This document shows, piece after piece, positions 55,566 through 64,000 of a stretch of DNA of 64,000 bases. Each line of letters begins with the position of its first letter. The stretch's first letter is position 1. The notes beneath the pieces are model-generated. The model was not told where the DNA came from. It was given only the letters and a program-made list of their open reading frames with translations, and did no database searches. A program made the position numbers and the translations under genes. The stretch is taken from the NCBI GenBank assembly GCA_036563505.1, contig DATCMH010000017.1:1-64000 (forward strand), given 5' to 3'. This stretch comes from DATCMH01 sp036563505 (GTDB lineage Bacteria; Pseudomonadota; Alphaproteobacteria; Rhizobiales; Beijerinckiaceae).

Positions 55566-56735
55566 CTAGGCCGCCTTGGCGAGCTTGGCCTTCTCCTGGG
55601 CGAAGGCCCAGTCGAGCCAGGGTGTGAGCGCCTCAAGATCGGCCTGCTCCACCGTGGCGCCGCACCAGATCCGGAGTCCCGGAGGGGCGTCGCGATAGGC
55701 GCCGATGTCCAGCGCAACGCCCTCCTTCTCCAGCGCGGCGGCGATACCCTTCGCGACGGCCGCGACCGCCTCGGGGCCCTTGGCCGTCACATCTGGATCG
55801 GCGATGACGAAGCAGGCGCTCGTGTTCGAAGCCGTGGCGGGATCCCGGGCGAGGTTGGCGATCCAAGGGGACCGCGCCGCCCAGTCGTTGAGGACCTTGG
55901 CGTTGGCGTCGGCCCGGGCGATGAGCGCGTCGAGGCCGCCGAGTCCCTTCGCCCATTCGAGGGCGTCGATGTAGTCCTCCACTGCCAGCATGGAGGGCGT
56001 GTTGATCGTCTCGCCCTCGAAGATGCCCTCGATGAGCTTCCCGCCTTTGGTCATGCGGAAGATCTTGGGCAGCGGCCAGGCCGGCACGTAGCTCTCGAGC
56101 CGCGCCACGGCGCGGGGCGAGAGGACGAGCATCCCGTGCGCCGCCTCGCCGCCCAGGACCTTCTGCCAGGAGAAGGTGACCACATCGAGCTTTGGCCAAT
56201 CGAGCCGTTGCGCGAAGGCGGCCGAGGTGGCGTCGCAGATCACGACGCCCTCGCGCTCCGCGGCAATCCAGTCGGCATTCGGCACGCGCACGCCGGAGGT
56301 CGTGCCGTTCCAGGTGAAGACCACGTCGCGGGTCTCGGCATCGACCTGAGCGAGGTCCGGCAACTCGCCGTAAGGGGCTTTGAGGACGTGCGCGTCGAGC
56401 TTGAGCTGCTTGACGGCATCCGTCACCCAGCCCTCCCCGAAGCTTTCCCAGGCCAGCATGTCGACAGGGCGGGCGCCGAGCATCGACCACATCGCCATCT
56501 CGACGGCACCCGTATCGGAGGCCGGCACGATACCGATGCGGTAATCGGCCGGCACCTGCAGCACGTCGCGGGTGAGGTCGATTGCCGCCTTCAGGCGCGC
56601 CTTCCCGAGCTTCGCGCGGTGCGAGCGGCCGAGCGTGTCGGTCTTGAGGTTCGTCAGGGACCAGCCGGGGCGCTTAGCGCAGGGGCCGGACGAGAAAAAC
56701 GGCGCGCGGGGGCGCACGGTGGGCAGGCTTGCCAT
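55566..56735 (-). CDS. serC: Phosphoserine aminotransferase
   Basis: A 389-residue PLP aminotransferase of the alphaproteobacterial SerC type. It converts 3-phosphohydroxypyruvate to phosphoserine. Marks are FFSSGPCAKRPGW, TWNGTTSGVRVP and the PLP lysine in VTFSWQKVLGGEAAHGML. The ATG at 56735 is chosen because GGAAGG lies nine bases before it, while the in-frame ATG at 56744 abuts the GGAAGG. Preceded by a two-hairpin leader. Confidence 0.95.
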   Translation of the reverse strand: MASLPTVRPRAPFFSSGPCAKRPGWSLTNLKTDTLGRSHRAKLGKARLKAAIDLTRDVLQVPADYRIGIVPASDTGAVEMAMWSMLGARPVDMLAWESFGEGWVTDAVKQLKLDAHVLKAPYGELPDLAQVDAETRDVVFTWNGTTSGVRVPNADWIAAEREGVVICDATSAAFAQRLDWPKLDVVTFSWQKVLGGEAAHGMLVLSPRAVARLESYVPAWPLPKIFRMTKGGKLIEGIFEGETINTPSMLAVEDYIDALEWAKGLGGLDALIARADANAKVLNDWAARSPWIANLARDPATASNTSACFVIADPDVTAKGPEAVAAVAKGIAAALEKEGVALDIGAYRDAPPGLRIWCGATVEQADLEALTPWLDWAFAQEKAKLAKAA

Positions 56736-56785
56736 GTGGTCCATCCTTCCAGATGGGCGCCTCCCGGTGGGGGGAGGTGTCCCGC
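56736..56785 (-). ncRNA. Candidate serC leader RNA (two hairpins)
   Basis: On the minus strand, directly upstream of the serC ATG, an 8-bp stem (56758-56765 with 56772-56779) is followed by a 5-bp stem (56741-56745 with 56752-56756). The second stem holds the serC Shine-Dalgarno GGAAG in its loop. Position and layout recall the serC motif described in Alphaproteobacteria. A role in serine control is inferred. Confidence 0.55.
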
Positions 56786-56961
56786 CGACGGGTATGCGGG
56801 AGGCGTGGCGGGGCGTCAAGACGAGCCCGCTGGGGCGGAGGGACCGCGCTGGTTAAGAAAAGGTAACCAAATCGTCAGGGAGTTGCCCGTCGTCACGCCT
56901 CAATTGGCGCATTATATGCGATAGCACTCACCACGATCGTTGCTCATCGGGTTTGCGGGCT

Positions 56962-58278
56962 ATGCGCTGGTATGGACAGCTCGCCGTCATCGCCGTGCTC
57001 GGCGGAGCCGGCTATGGAGGCTACGTCGCCTACAAGGAGGGACACCTGCAGAAGGTTCCCGTCCTGGGCGAGTACGTGGCGAAGCTCGCCCCGGCGCCCG
57101 CGGCTCCGGCCGGCGGACCTGGTGGAGGCCCGGGCGGACGCAACGCCCCGCCGCCGACCGTTGATGTCGACACGGTGCGCACGGGGCGCATCGTCGAGAT
57201 CCGCGAGGCGGTGGGCACGGTGCGCGCCTTCGAGTCCATCACCGTCACCGCGAAGGTCTCGGGCATCATCGCCGAGATCGCCTTCGAGGAAGGCCAGAAG
57301 GTCAAGGCCGGCGACGTGCTCGTGCGCTTCGACGCCGACGAGCGCCGGGCCGACATTGAGGGCGCCGTCGCCGAGATCCGCCGCGCCGAGGCGCAGCGCA
57401 ACGAGATCCGCACCCGCCTCGAGCGTGCGGTGGCCCTGCGCCGCACGGGCGCCGGCACCGAGGCGCAGGTCGAGGACCTGACAGCGCAGGTGCGCACGCT
57501 CGACAGCGCCATCGTTTCGGCTGAGGCTCGCCGCAAGGGCGCGGAGGCCCGGCTCGAGGACCTGATGGTGCGCGCGCCCTTCCCCGGGCGCTTGGGGAGC
57601 CGCTCCGTGTCGCTCGGCGCCTACGTCTCCCCGGGCACCAAGATCACCACCCTCGACGACCTGTCGCGGGTGCGTCTCGACTTCTCGGTGCCCGAGAACC
57701 TTCTGGGCCAGCTCAAGACGGGTCAGGCCGTCCGGGCCCAATCCGCCGCGTTCGGCAACCGCACCTTCACGGGCAAGGTATCGCTCATCGATCCGCGGGT
57801 CGATCCGACGACCCGCACCGTGCGGATGACCGCCGATTTCGAGAACCGCGACGAGGCTCTCAAGCCTGGCATGTTCCTCACCGTGGCGCTCGAGGTGAGC
57901 GTGCGCGAGGACGCCGTCGTGGCGCAGGAGGAGGCTGTCGTGAACGAGGGCCTGCGTCAGCTCATCTTCGTCGTGAAAGACAACAAGGTGGAGCGGCGCG
58001 TCATCCGCATCGGCCAGCGCCAGGAGGGCAAGGTCGAAGTGCTGGAAGGTCTGAACGCCGGCGAGGTCATTATCGTGCGCGGCGTCCAGCGCGCCCGGCC
58101 CGGCGCCACGGTGACGCCCAAGCCCATGACCGAGACGCCGGCGACGCCGACAGCGGCGAACCCCGCCGCGGCTCCTGCCCCGACCCCGGCCGCCCGCGGC
58201 GGTGCGGCGCCCCCGGCGGCGACGCAGCCGCGCGCCAGCCAGCTTCCAGCGAAAGACCCCGCCGGTCGGCAGGGCTGA
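56962..58278 (+). CDS. RND efflux periplasmic adaptor subunit
   Basis: A 438-residue membrane fusion protein with an N-terminal membrane anchor, a biotinyl-lipoyl half ITVTAKVSGIIAEIAFEEGQ, a short coiled-coil hairpin near residues 135-190, and a beta-barrel region SLIDPRVDPTTRTVRM. The C-terminus is Ala/Pro-rich and unconserved. It links the RND pump, 74 bases downstream, to an outer-membrane channel. Divergent from serC with a 226-base gap. Confidence 0.92.
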   Translation: MRWYGQLAVIAVLGGAGYGGYVAYKEGHLQKVPVLGEYVAKLAPAPAAPAGGPGGGPGGRNAPPPTVDVDTVRTGRIVEIREAVGTVRAFESITVTAKVSGIIAEIAFEEGQKVKAGDVLVRFDADERRADIEGAVAEIRRAEAQRNEIRTRLERAVALRRTGAGTEAQVEDLTAQVRTLDSAIVSAEARRKGAEARLEDLMVRAPFPGRLGSRSVSLGAYVSPGTKITTLDDLSRVRLDFSVPENLLGQLKTGQAVRAQSAAFGNRTFTGKVSLIDPRVDPTTRTVRMTADFENRDEALKPGMFLTVALEVSVREDAVVAQEEAVVNEGLRQLIFVVKDNKVERRVIRIGQRQEGKVEVLEGLNAGEVIIVRGVQRARPGATVTPKPMTETPATPTAANPAAAPAPTPAARGGAAPPAATQPRASQLPAKDPAGRQG

Positions 58279-58352
58279 TCCTAGACCATCATTCAACCGG
58301 CGCTCCGGGCACGACGTTTTCGCGAGGCGCGCAGCTTAGGGCACGATCCACG

Positions 58353-61300
58353 ATGCAGGTCTCCGACCTCTTCATTCGCCGTCCGGTCTTCGCCGTCGTC
58401 GTCAGCCTGCTGCTGATCGTCGGTGGCTTGGCCTCGATGACGCAGCTGCCGATCCGCGAGTACCCGGCCGTCGACCCGCCGGTGGTCTCGATCTCGACCG
58501 TCTACCGCGGCGCCTCGAACGAGGTCATCGAGAGCCGGATCACGGAGGTCGTCGAGGGCTCCGTGGCGGGCCTGGAAGGCATCCGGCAGATCACTTCGCA
58601 GAGCCAGAACGAGCGCTCCTCGGTCACGATCGAGTTCAACGTCTCCCGCGCGCCCGACGCCGCGGCGGCGGACGTGCGTGACGCGGTCTCCCGCATCGTC
58701 GGCCGCCTGCCGGACGGGATTGACCCGCCCGTGGTGCGCAAGGTCGACGCCAATTCCGGCGCCATCATGTGGATCGGCGTCACGTCCGAGAGCCTCGATC
58801 CGCTGGAGCTCACCGAGTTCCTGAAGCGCGTCTACGTCGACCGCCTCTCCACCGTGAACGGCGTCGCGAACGTCTATATCGGCGGCGAGCGGCGCTACGC
58901 CATGCGCATCTGGATCGACCGCACGGCGCTCGCCGCACGCATGCTCACGGTTCAGGACGTCGAGAACGCGGTCAAGAAGCAGAACGTGGAGCTGCCGGGC
59001 GGCCGCCTCGAGTCGACGCAGCGCGAGTTCACGGTGAAGACCGACTCGCGCCTCTCGAACCCCGACGAGTTCCGCCAGATCATCGTCTCCAACAAGAACG
59101 GCTACCTCGTCCGCCTCGGCGAGGTCGCCCGCGTCGAGGTCGGCGCGCAGGACGAGCGCTTCGAGTTCTACCAGTCGGGTAAGACCGCGATCGGGCTCGG
59201 CATCGTGCGCCAGTCGACGGGCAACACGCTGGCCGTCGCCGACGCCGTGCGCGCGGAGCTCGAGAGGCTGCAGGAGGCGCTGCCCCCGGGCACCACGACG
59301 CAGATCCTCTACGACGAGTCGAACTTCATCCGCGCCTCGATCAACGGCGTGATGAAGACGCTCATCGAGGGCATCGCCCTCGTCGTGATCGTGATCCTCG
59401 TCTTCCTGCGCGACTGGCGCTCCACCATCGTGGCGCTCGTCGCGATCCCGGTCTCGATCCTCGCCTCCTTCATGGTGGTCGCTGCCTTCGGGGCGACGAT
59501 CAACGTGTTGACCCTGCTTGCCATCGTGCTCGCCATCGGCATCGTCGTGGACGACGCGATCGTGGAGATCGAGAACGTCCATCGGCGCATCGAGGAGGGC
59601 CAGCCGCCGCTGCTGGCCTCCTTCGACGGCGCCCGGGAGATCGGCTTCGCCGTCATCGCCACCACCGCCACCCTGATGGCGGTGTTCGTGCCCCTCGCCT
59701 TCATGACGGGCAACACGGGCAAGCTCTTTCGCGAGTTCTCGATCCAGCTCGCGGCCGCCATCTTCTTCTCCGGCGTCGTGGCGCGCACGCTCACCCCGAT
59801 GATGTGCTCCAAGCTGATGGTGCCGGCCCACGGGCCTATCCACCGCTGGACCGAGCCCGTCTTCGTCGGGATGACGAACGGCTACCGCTGGATCCTGTCC
59901 AAGGCGCTCAAGATCCCCCTCGTCATCCTGGCGGTGGGCGCTCTCGTGTCCTTCGCGGCCGTCAACCTGTTCCAGGGCCTGCCGAAGGAGTTCGCCCCCG
60001 TCGAGGACCGCGGCTTCATCATCGTGCGCATCGACGCGCCCGAGGGGTCGAGCCTCGATTATACCCGCGCCCGGGTGAAGGAGGTCGAGCGCGCGCTCCA
60101 GCCCCTCGTCGACAAGGGCTTCGTCTCCTCGACGCTGAGCCAGGTCGCGCCGGGCTTCCAGCGCCCCTCGCCGGTCAATGCCGGCCTGTTCATCGTGCGC
60201 CTCGTTCCCTGGGAAAATCGGGACGTGAAGCAGCAGCAGGTGGTGCAGCAGATCTTCCAAGCCGTGTCAGGGATCACGGGCGCCCGCATCTTCGCGGTGA
60301 ACCCGCCGTCACTCGGCCAGCGCGGCTTCGGCAACCAGGCGATCCAGTTCGTGCTGGGGGGCCCGGACTACGACACGCTCAAAGGCTGGCGCGACCGGGT
60401 CATCAACAAGGCGCAGGAGGCCCGGTTCAACGGCGGGCCGATGTTCCAGACCCTCGATTCCGACTACAAGGAGTCGCAGCCCGACATTCGCGTCCAGATC
60501 GACCGTCAGCGCGCCGCCGACCTCGGCGTGCAGGTGGAAGACATCGGCAAGACCCTGGAACTGATGTTCGGCGAGCGCGAGGTCTCGACCTTCGTGAGCC
60601 GCGGCGAGGAGTATCCGGTCATCATCCGGGCCCGCTCGCAGGACCGCGCGACGCCGAACGACCTCTCCAACACCTTCACACGCGCCGCGAGCGGCGAACT
60701 GGTGCCGTTGTCGGCCTTCGTGCGGCTCACCGAGACCGCGGCGCCCCAGACGCTCAACCGCTTCGACCGCCTGCGCTCGATCACGATCTCCGGCTCCCTG
60801 CCGCCGGGCGTGTCGATCGGCACGGCCATCGACACCCTGGAGCAGATCGTCCGCGACGAGCTGCCCCCGGAGGTGCGCATCGGCTACCAGGGCCAGACGA
60901 AGGAGTTCAAGGAAACCTCGAGCGCGATCTACGTCACCTTCGGCCTCGCGTTGCTGGTGGTGTTCCTGGTGCTCGCGGCTCAGTTCGAGAGCTGGATCAA
61001 CCCGTTCATCATCATGCTCACCGTGCCGCTCGCCGTGACGGGCGGGCTGTTGGCGCTGGTCATGACCGGGCAGTCGCTCAACATCTACAGCCAGATCGGC
61101 ATGATCCTGCTCATCGGCATCATGACGAAGAACGGCATCCTGATTGTGGAGTTCGCCAACCAGCTGCGCGAGCGGGGCCTCTCCGTGCGCGAGGCGGTGA
61201 TCCAGTCCTCCGTGCAGCGCCTGCGGCCGATCCTGATGACATCCATCGCCACCATCGGCGGCGCGGTGCCGCTGGCCCTCTCCACGGGGGCCGGTGCCGA

Positions 61301-61517
61301 GGCGCGCAACGCCATCGGCTGGGTGATCGTCGGCGGCGTGGTGCTCTCCACCGTGCTCACCACCCTCGTCGTGCCCTCAATCTACCTTCTGATCGGCGGC
61401 GCGACGAAGCCCGCGAACCACGTCGGCGACATGCTCGACCGCCTGCGCGCCCGCTACGGCGGCACCCACGACGCCCCGGCGGAGCCTCGCTCCGCGCCGG
61501 CTCATCCGGCGGAGTGA
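58353..61517 (+). CDS. RND-family multidrug efflux permease
   Basis: A 1054-residue HAE1-type pump with 12 predicted membrane helices. The proton-relay aspartates Asp400-Asp401 are in IVVDDAIVEIENVHRRIEEG. The N-terminus MQVSDLFIRRPVFAVVVSLL and FIIVRIDAPEGSS are typical. It forms trimers driven by the proton gradient; substrates unknown. No TolC-type gene is adjacent. A strong terminator follows at 61541-61577. Confidence 0.95.
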   Translation: MQVSDLFIRRPVFAVVVSLLLIVGGLASMTQLPIREYPAVDPPVVSISTVYRGASNEVIESRITEVVEGSVAGLEGIRQITSQSQNERSSVTIEFNVSRAPDAAAADVRDAVSRIVGRLPDGIDPPVVRKVDANSGAIMWIGVTSESLDPLELTEFLKRVYVDRLSTVNGVANVYIGGERRYAMRIWIDRTALAARMLTVQDVENAVKKQNVELPGGRLESTQREFTVKTDSRLSNPDEFRQIIVSNKNGYLVRLGEVARVEVGAQDERFEFYQSGKTAIGLGIVRQSTGNTLAVADAVRAELERLQEALPPGTTTQILYDESNFIRASINGVMKTLIEGIALVVIVILVFLRDWRSTIVALVAIPVSILASFMVVAAFGATINVLTLLAIVLAIGIVVDDAIVEIENVHRRIEEGQPPLLASFDGAREIGFAVIATTATLMAVFVPLAFMTGNTGKLFREFSIQLAAAIFFSGVVARTLTPMMCSKLMVPAHGPIHRWTEPVFVGMTNGYRWILSKALKIPLVILAVGALVSFAAVNLFQGLPKEFAPVEDRGFIIVRIDAPEGSSLDYTRARVKEVERALQPLVDKGFVSSTLSQVAPGFQRPSPVNAGLFIVRLVPWENRDVKQQQVVQQIFQAVSGITGARIFAVNPPSLGQRGFGNQAIQFVLGGPDYDTLKGWRDRVINKAQEARFNGGPMFQTLDSDYKESQPDIRVQIDRQRAADLGVQVEDIGKTLELMFGEREVSTFVSRGEEYPVIIRARSQDRATPNDLSNTFTRAASGELVPLSAFVRLTETAAPQTLNRFDRLRSITISGSLPPGVSIGTAIDTLEQIVRDELPPEVRIGYQGQTKEFKETSSAIYVTFGLALLVVFLVLAAQFESWINPFIIMLTVPLAVTGGLLALVMTGQSLNIYSQIGMILLIGIMTKNGILIVEFANQLRERGLSVREAVIQSSVQRLRPILMTSIATIGGAVPLALSTGAGAEARNAIGWVIVGGVVLSTVLTTLVVPSIYLLIGGATKPANHVGDMLDRLRARYGGTHDAPAEPRSAPAHPAE

Positions 61518-61540
61518 CGAGGCCTTAAGCAGAAGACGAA

Positions 61541-61577
61541 ACGGGCGGCCCCGCGAGAGGCCGCCCGTTCTGTTTTT
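61541..61577 (+). terminator. Rho-independent terminator of the RND operon
   Basis: Perfect 10-bp stem acgggcggcc/ggccgcccgt followed by tctgttttt. The opposite strand shows a weaker T-tract, so it may serve the convergent porin gene as well. Confidence 0.88.
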
Positions 61578-61598
61578 GGAACCTGTGGTCGAGGCCGA

Positions 61599-62396
61599 TC
61601 AGTCGATCATGTAGCGCACGCCGAGCCGCACCTCGTGGGCACGAAGAGGCTGGATCTTGGTGCCGATATAGGCGACCGAGGAGCCGCTCGTGTAGGCGTT
61701 GCGCAAGGTCTCGGTCTCGCCGACATTGAGATAACGATAGCCGAGATCGACCAGGAAGCCCTGTCCCAGGTTGAACGCCGTGCCGGCCATGAAGGCATAG
61801 GCGAGATTGTAGCGCCGCTTCGGCGGGAAGACTTCCACCGGCGGGACGAGCCCGTAGGCGTCGACGCAGACCGGCGTCTTGCAGACCACCTGGGCGTTGT
61901 AGGGACTGAAATGGGTCTGCGCCACGCCGACGCCCGCGCCGACATAGGGTGTGAAGCCGTAGTAGGTGCCGAGATCGAGATAGGCGTTGGCGAGAAGGGT
62001 GTGGCTCTGCTGGCGCGCCCAGTCACGGCTGTAGCCGTGGACGTAGTTCGTGCCGGAGCTCAGGGCCTCGAAGTCGCTGCCGAAACGGTAGTCGGCCGTC
62101 ACGTCGGCGCGCAGCCAATTCGTGAGCTTGTAGCCGAAGCCGCCGCCGACGCTCGTCGCGCTCTCGAGATCGAGCTTGTCGAACGGCCGTCCGTCCGACC
62201 AGCCGCGCACCTCTTTCGGCTTGATGTAGTCCGTGTAGCCGATGTCGCCGCGGATGTACCAGCCGCTGCCGAGTTCGGTGATCGGGGCGGCATCGCCCTG
62301 ATCGAAGACGGGAGCGGGCGGCAGCAGGTCGGCGGCGAAGGCCTGCCCCGAGACGGCGAGCGCGCCGGCGATGATCCAAGTTCTCAAGCTGCCCAT
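61599..62396 (-). CDS. Omp25/RopB-type outer-membrane beta-barrel protein
   Basis: A 265-residue porin-like protein with a signal peptide (cleavage probably after QAFA, giving ADLLPPAP). GSGWYIRGDIGYTDYIKP, LTNWLRADVTADYRFGSDF, GFTPYVGAGVGVAQTHFSP and YLNVGETETLRNAY are family strands. The ATG has AAGGATGAG upstream. A TTAA-N7-TTAAC site lies about 100 bases upstream. Probably a major outer-membrane protein. Confidence 0.92.
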   Translation of the reverse strand: MGSLRTWIIAGALAVSGQAFAADLLPPAPVFDQGDAAPITELGSGWYIRGDIGYTDYIKPKEVRGWSDGRPFDKLDLESATSVGGGFGYKLTNWLRADVTADYRFGSDFEALSSGTNYVHGYSRDWARQQSHTLLANAYLDLGTYYGFTPYVGAGVGVAQTHFSPYNAQVVCKTPVCVDAYGLVPPVEVFPPKRRYNLAYAFMAGTAFNLGQGFLVDLGYRYLNVGETETLRNAYTSGSSVAYIGTKIQPLRAHEVRLGVRYMID

Positions 62397-62497
62397 GACA
62401 GCTCATCCTTCCCTCAAAGGCGGGCCCGGTTCAGGGCACCCGCGCACGCGACTCAGGTCGGCCGTAACGCCATGAGAGGAAGGATGGGGGAAACAGG

Positions 62498-62513
62498 TTA
62501 AGCCCTGCTTAAC
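62498..62513. promoter_or_regulatory. Candidate CtrA-binding site (TTAA-N7-TTAAC)
   Basis: ttaagccctgcttaac matches the full CtrA consensus and lies inside an 8-bp perfect inverted repeat (ggttaagc/gcttaacc). It is ~102 bases upstream of the porin start and ~147 bases upstream of the TAXI-type gene. Binding is inferred. Confidence 0.45.
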
Positions 62514-62659
62514 CCTAACATTTAACCACGTTCGGACGACGCAGACCGCCGAGGGACGATGCGCGGAAGGTATCGATGCCTGCCGATCGCGCATCCATCT
62601 CCGGTTGAACGGTGCGGGAAGACGGCTACGGTCCTCCCATACGCCCGGAAGGTCAACTC

Positions 62660-63619
62660 ATGCCGTCGCGCCGCCGCACCCTCCAGCTCGTCGCCGCGCT
62701 TGGTGCAAGCGCCCTCGCCCGTCCGACCCTTAGCCAGCAGGCCGAGGTCCTCCGCTTCGCTTCGGCCGGTCCGGGCAGCGCCTTCCTGCCCTATGCGCGA
62801 GGCCTGACTCCAGTCCTTGCGGCTGCCGGACCGTTCACGGTCGAGGTGCAGGAGACCAAGGGCTCGATCGAGAATCTCGGGCTCATCGAAGGCTCCTCCC
62901 GCACGATCGGCACGGTGTTCCTCGGTTCGGCCTACGAGGCCGCGAACGGCTCGGGCTTCGCCGCAGGCCGGCGCCACGGCAAAGTCCGGGCGCTCTTCCC
63001 CATGTACGAGACTTCGTTCCAGGCGGCCGCGCTCACGGCCGTCCCCTTACGCGCAGCCCGCGACCTCGATGGCAAGCGGGTCGGCGTCGGACCGGCCAAC
63101 GGACCGGCTGAGGCCTATTTCGTGGCACTGGCGGAGTTGATCGGGATCAAGCCGATCATCGTGAACGGCACTCCGGCGGACCTCGCGGCGCAACTCGCCC
63201 GGGCTGAGATCGACGCGCTCTGGCAAGGCGCAGTCGTGCCGATCCCGTCCCTCGTCGACGCCGGAGCGAAAGCGCCCGTCACCGTGTTCGGCCTCTCGGA
63301 CGGAGAGGTCGCGGCGATGCGTCAGCGCTACCCTTTCATGGCCGAGGCGGTGCTGGCGCCCGGCACCTACAAGGGCCAGGAGGGCGCCATCAAGAGCGTT
63401 GCAGCCTGGAACTTTGTCCTCGCCAATGCCGACCTCACCGACGGCACGGCCTACGCCCTCACGAAGGCGGTGCTCGAAGTGCCGGACCTGGCGACCCGCC
63501 TTGGCCCACCCGGCCGTGGTACGAGCGCGATCCAGGCCCGCACGAACACCGTCGTACCCTTCCACCCGGGCGCAGTGCGCTACTACCGGGAGCGAGGCAT
63601 CCAGGTCTTCGAGGGCTAG
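62660..63619 (+). CDS. TAXI-family TRAP transporter solute-binding protein
   Basis: A 319-residue periplasmic protein with a twin-arginine-like signal (MPSRRRTLQLVAALGASAL). LRFASAGPGSAFLPYARGL, LDGKRVGVGPANGPAEAY and a C-terminal VVPFHPGAVRYYRERGI are TAXI family marks. Start at 62660 has GGAAGG upstream. It is probably the binding subunit of a TRAP system, but no TRAP membrane gene is adjacent. Ligand unknown. Confidence 0.88.
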   Translation: MPSRRRTLQLVAALGASALARPTLSQQAEVLRFASAGPGSAFLPYARGLTPVLAAAGPFTVEVQETKGSIENLGLIEGSSRTIGTVFLGSAYEAANGSGFAAGRRHGKVRALFPMYETSFQAAALTAVPLRAARDLDGKRVGVGPANGPAEAYFVALAELIGIKPIIVNGTPADLAAQLARAEIDALWQGAVVPIPSLVDAGAKAPVTVFGLSDGEVAAMRQRYPFMAEAVLAPGTYKGQEGAIKSVAAWNFVLANADLTDGTAYALTKAVLEVPDLATRLGPPGRGTSAIQARTNTVVPFHPGAVRYYRERGIQVFEG

Positions 63620-63639
63620 AGAACTCCCCTCCCGACGCG

Positions 63640-63670
63640 AAAAAGCCGGGCGGCTGGCGGGCCGCCCGGC
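63640..63670 (-). terminator. Rho-independent terminator of the second porin gene
   Basis: Perfect 10-bp stem gccgggcggc/gccgcccggc with a 6-base loop. Its minus-strand 3' side is followed by a T-run (from gaaaaa before the stem). It lies 24 bases past the porin stop. Confidence 0.85.
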
Positions 63671-63693
63671 CTCTCAGGCCTTAAGGGAAGCAA

Positions 63694-64000
63694 TTAGTAC
63701 TTGCGGACGAGCGGCTGTTCCATCACGGGCGCCGCGGCCAGGACCGGCGCCGGAGCCCCCAGCAGCCAGCGCATGCCGATCTTGATGTCGTGCGACTCGA
63801 CGTCCTTGAGCTTGTAGACCGTCTTCAGGTTGCCCGGGCAGGAGGGCAGGCAACCCACCACGCCCGTCTCGATGTCGCCCATGTTGAGGTAGCGGTAGGC
63901 GAGTTCGAGCTTCAGGTTCGGGTTGACCGCGTAGCCGAGACCGGCGTGCAGCGCCCAAGCAAAGTTCGTCTGATCCTTCTCGCCGCCATAACCGAAGCCG
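63694..64000 (-). CDS. Outer-membrane beta-barrel protein, C-terminal part (cut by window end)
   Basis: The last 101 residues of an Omp25-like porin. Visible are FAWALHAGLGYAVNPN, LELAYRYLNMGDIETG and SHDIKIGMRWLLG, typical of the family's final strands. A Pro/Ala-rich tail of about 17 residues extends past the last strand and ends VRKY. It is similar in kind to the gene at 61599-62396. The N-terminus is beyond the window. Confidence 0.85.
   Translation of the reverse strand, partial: GFGYGGEKDQTNFAWALHAGLGYAVNPNLKLELAYRYLNMGDIETGVVGCLPSCPGNLKTVYKLKDVESHDIKIGMRWLLGAPAPVLAAAPVMEQPLVRKY

Noticed and set aside
56850..56870. Second CtrA-like site near ggttaagaaaaggtaacc upstream of serC
   Set aside because: The second half is TAACC rather than TTAAC at the required spacing.
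58293..60260. Long His/Asp/Arg-rich open frame opposite the RND pump
   Set aside because: The composition is that of an antisense shadow. The plus-strand pump is intact with all motifs.

Overview
The window is a GC-rich stretch of an alphaproteobacterial chromosome, most likely from the Hyphomicrobiales (Rhizobiales) and plausibly near Methylobacteriaceae. This rests on GC content, frequent GTG starts, and gene orders typical of that group: petABC, moxR-DUF58-DUF4159, DUF1285-nudL-cca-DUF6111, purS/Q/L-bolA-grxD, argH-lptM-lysA-DUF4175, pduO-etfBA-hbd and serC-serA. The genus is an inference; no rRNA is present. One tRNA gene, tRNA-Leu(CAA), is seen. There is no sign of a prophage, integrase, transposase or CRISPR array.

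Layout. 0.3-3.8 kb (minus): a methylthioadenosine salvage set (mtnP, apt, mtnA and a class II aldolase) that fits a dihydroxyacetone-phosphate type shunt. 3.9-6.7 kb (minus): the cytochrome bc1 complex. 7-14.9 kb: a TRAP binding protein, an ABC exporter, trmL, hemF, and a cca/nudL/DUF1285 operon. 15.1-23 kb (plus): a MoxR/DUF58/BatA-DUF4159/vWA-like membrane operon followed by a TupA-like binding protein. 24.1-27.5 kb (minus): the most distinctive locus, a photoactive yellow protein (PYP) homologue, a PAS-PAS-GGDEF diguanylate cyclase and a PYP-type 4-coumarate:CoA ligase, tightly packed and followed by a Nudix hydrolase. 28.3-33.6 kb: purS, purQ, purL, a BolA-like gene and grxD, with a TadG-like gene on the other strand between purQ and purL. 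33.6-42.6 kb: a NodU/TobZ-type carbamoyltransferase, tlpA, argH, lptM, lysA, a degenerate histidine-kinase-like protein and a DUF4175 membrane protein. 43-48.6 kb: a HIG1-type protein, a PagL-like outer membrane protein, pduO, a rhomboid protease, etfBA and 3-hydroxybutyryl-CoA dehydrogenase. 48.9-56.7 kb: an HNH nuclease, dsbB, yqaA, a class III adenylate cyclase, tRNA-Leu, type II NADH dehydrogenase, serA and serC, with a candidate serC leader RNA. 57-64 kb: an RND efflux pair, two Omp25-like porins (one cut by the window end) and a TAXI-type binding protein.

The larger intergenic gaps are filled by several families of hairpin-forming dispersed repeats. They include an ~89-bp element with four copies, a ~230-bp element that follows two of those copies directly, a 119-bp element with perfect 14-bp terminal inverted repeats inside the moxR operon, and a tandem double hairpin upstream of etfB. 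The best candidate for an under-described system is the PYP / cyclic-di-GMP / chromophore-activation operon at 24.1-27.5 kb. It would couple blue-light sensing to second-messenger synthesis.
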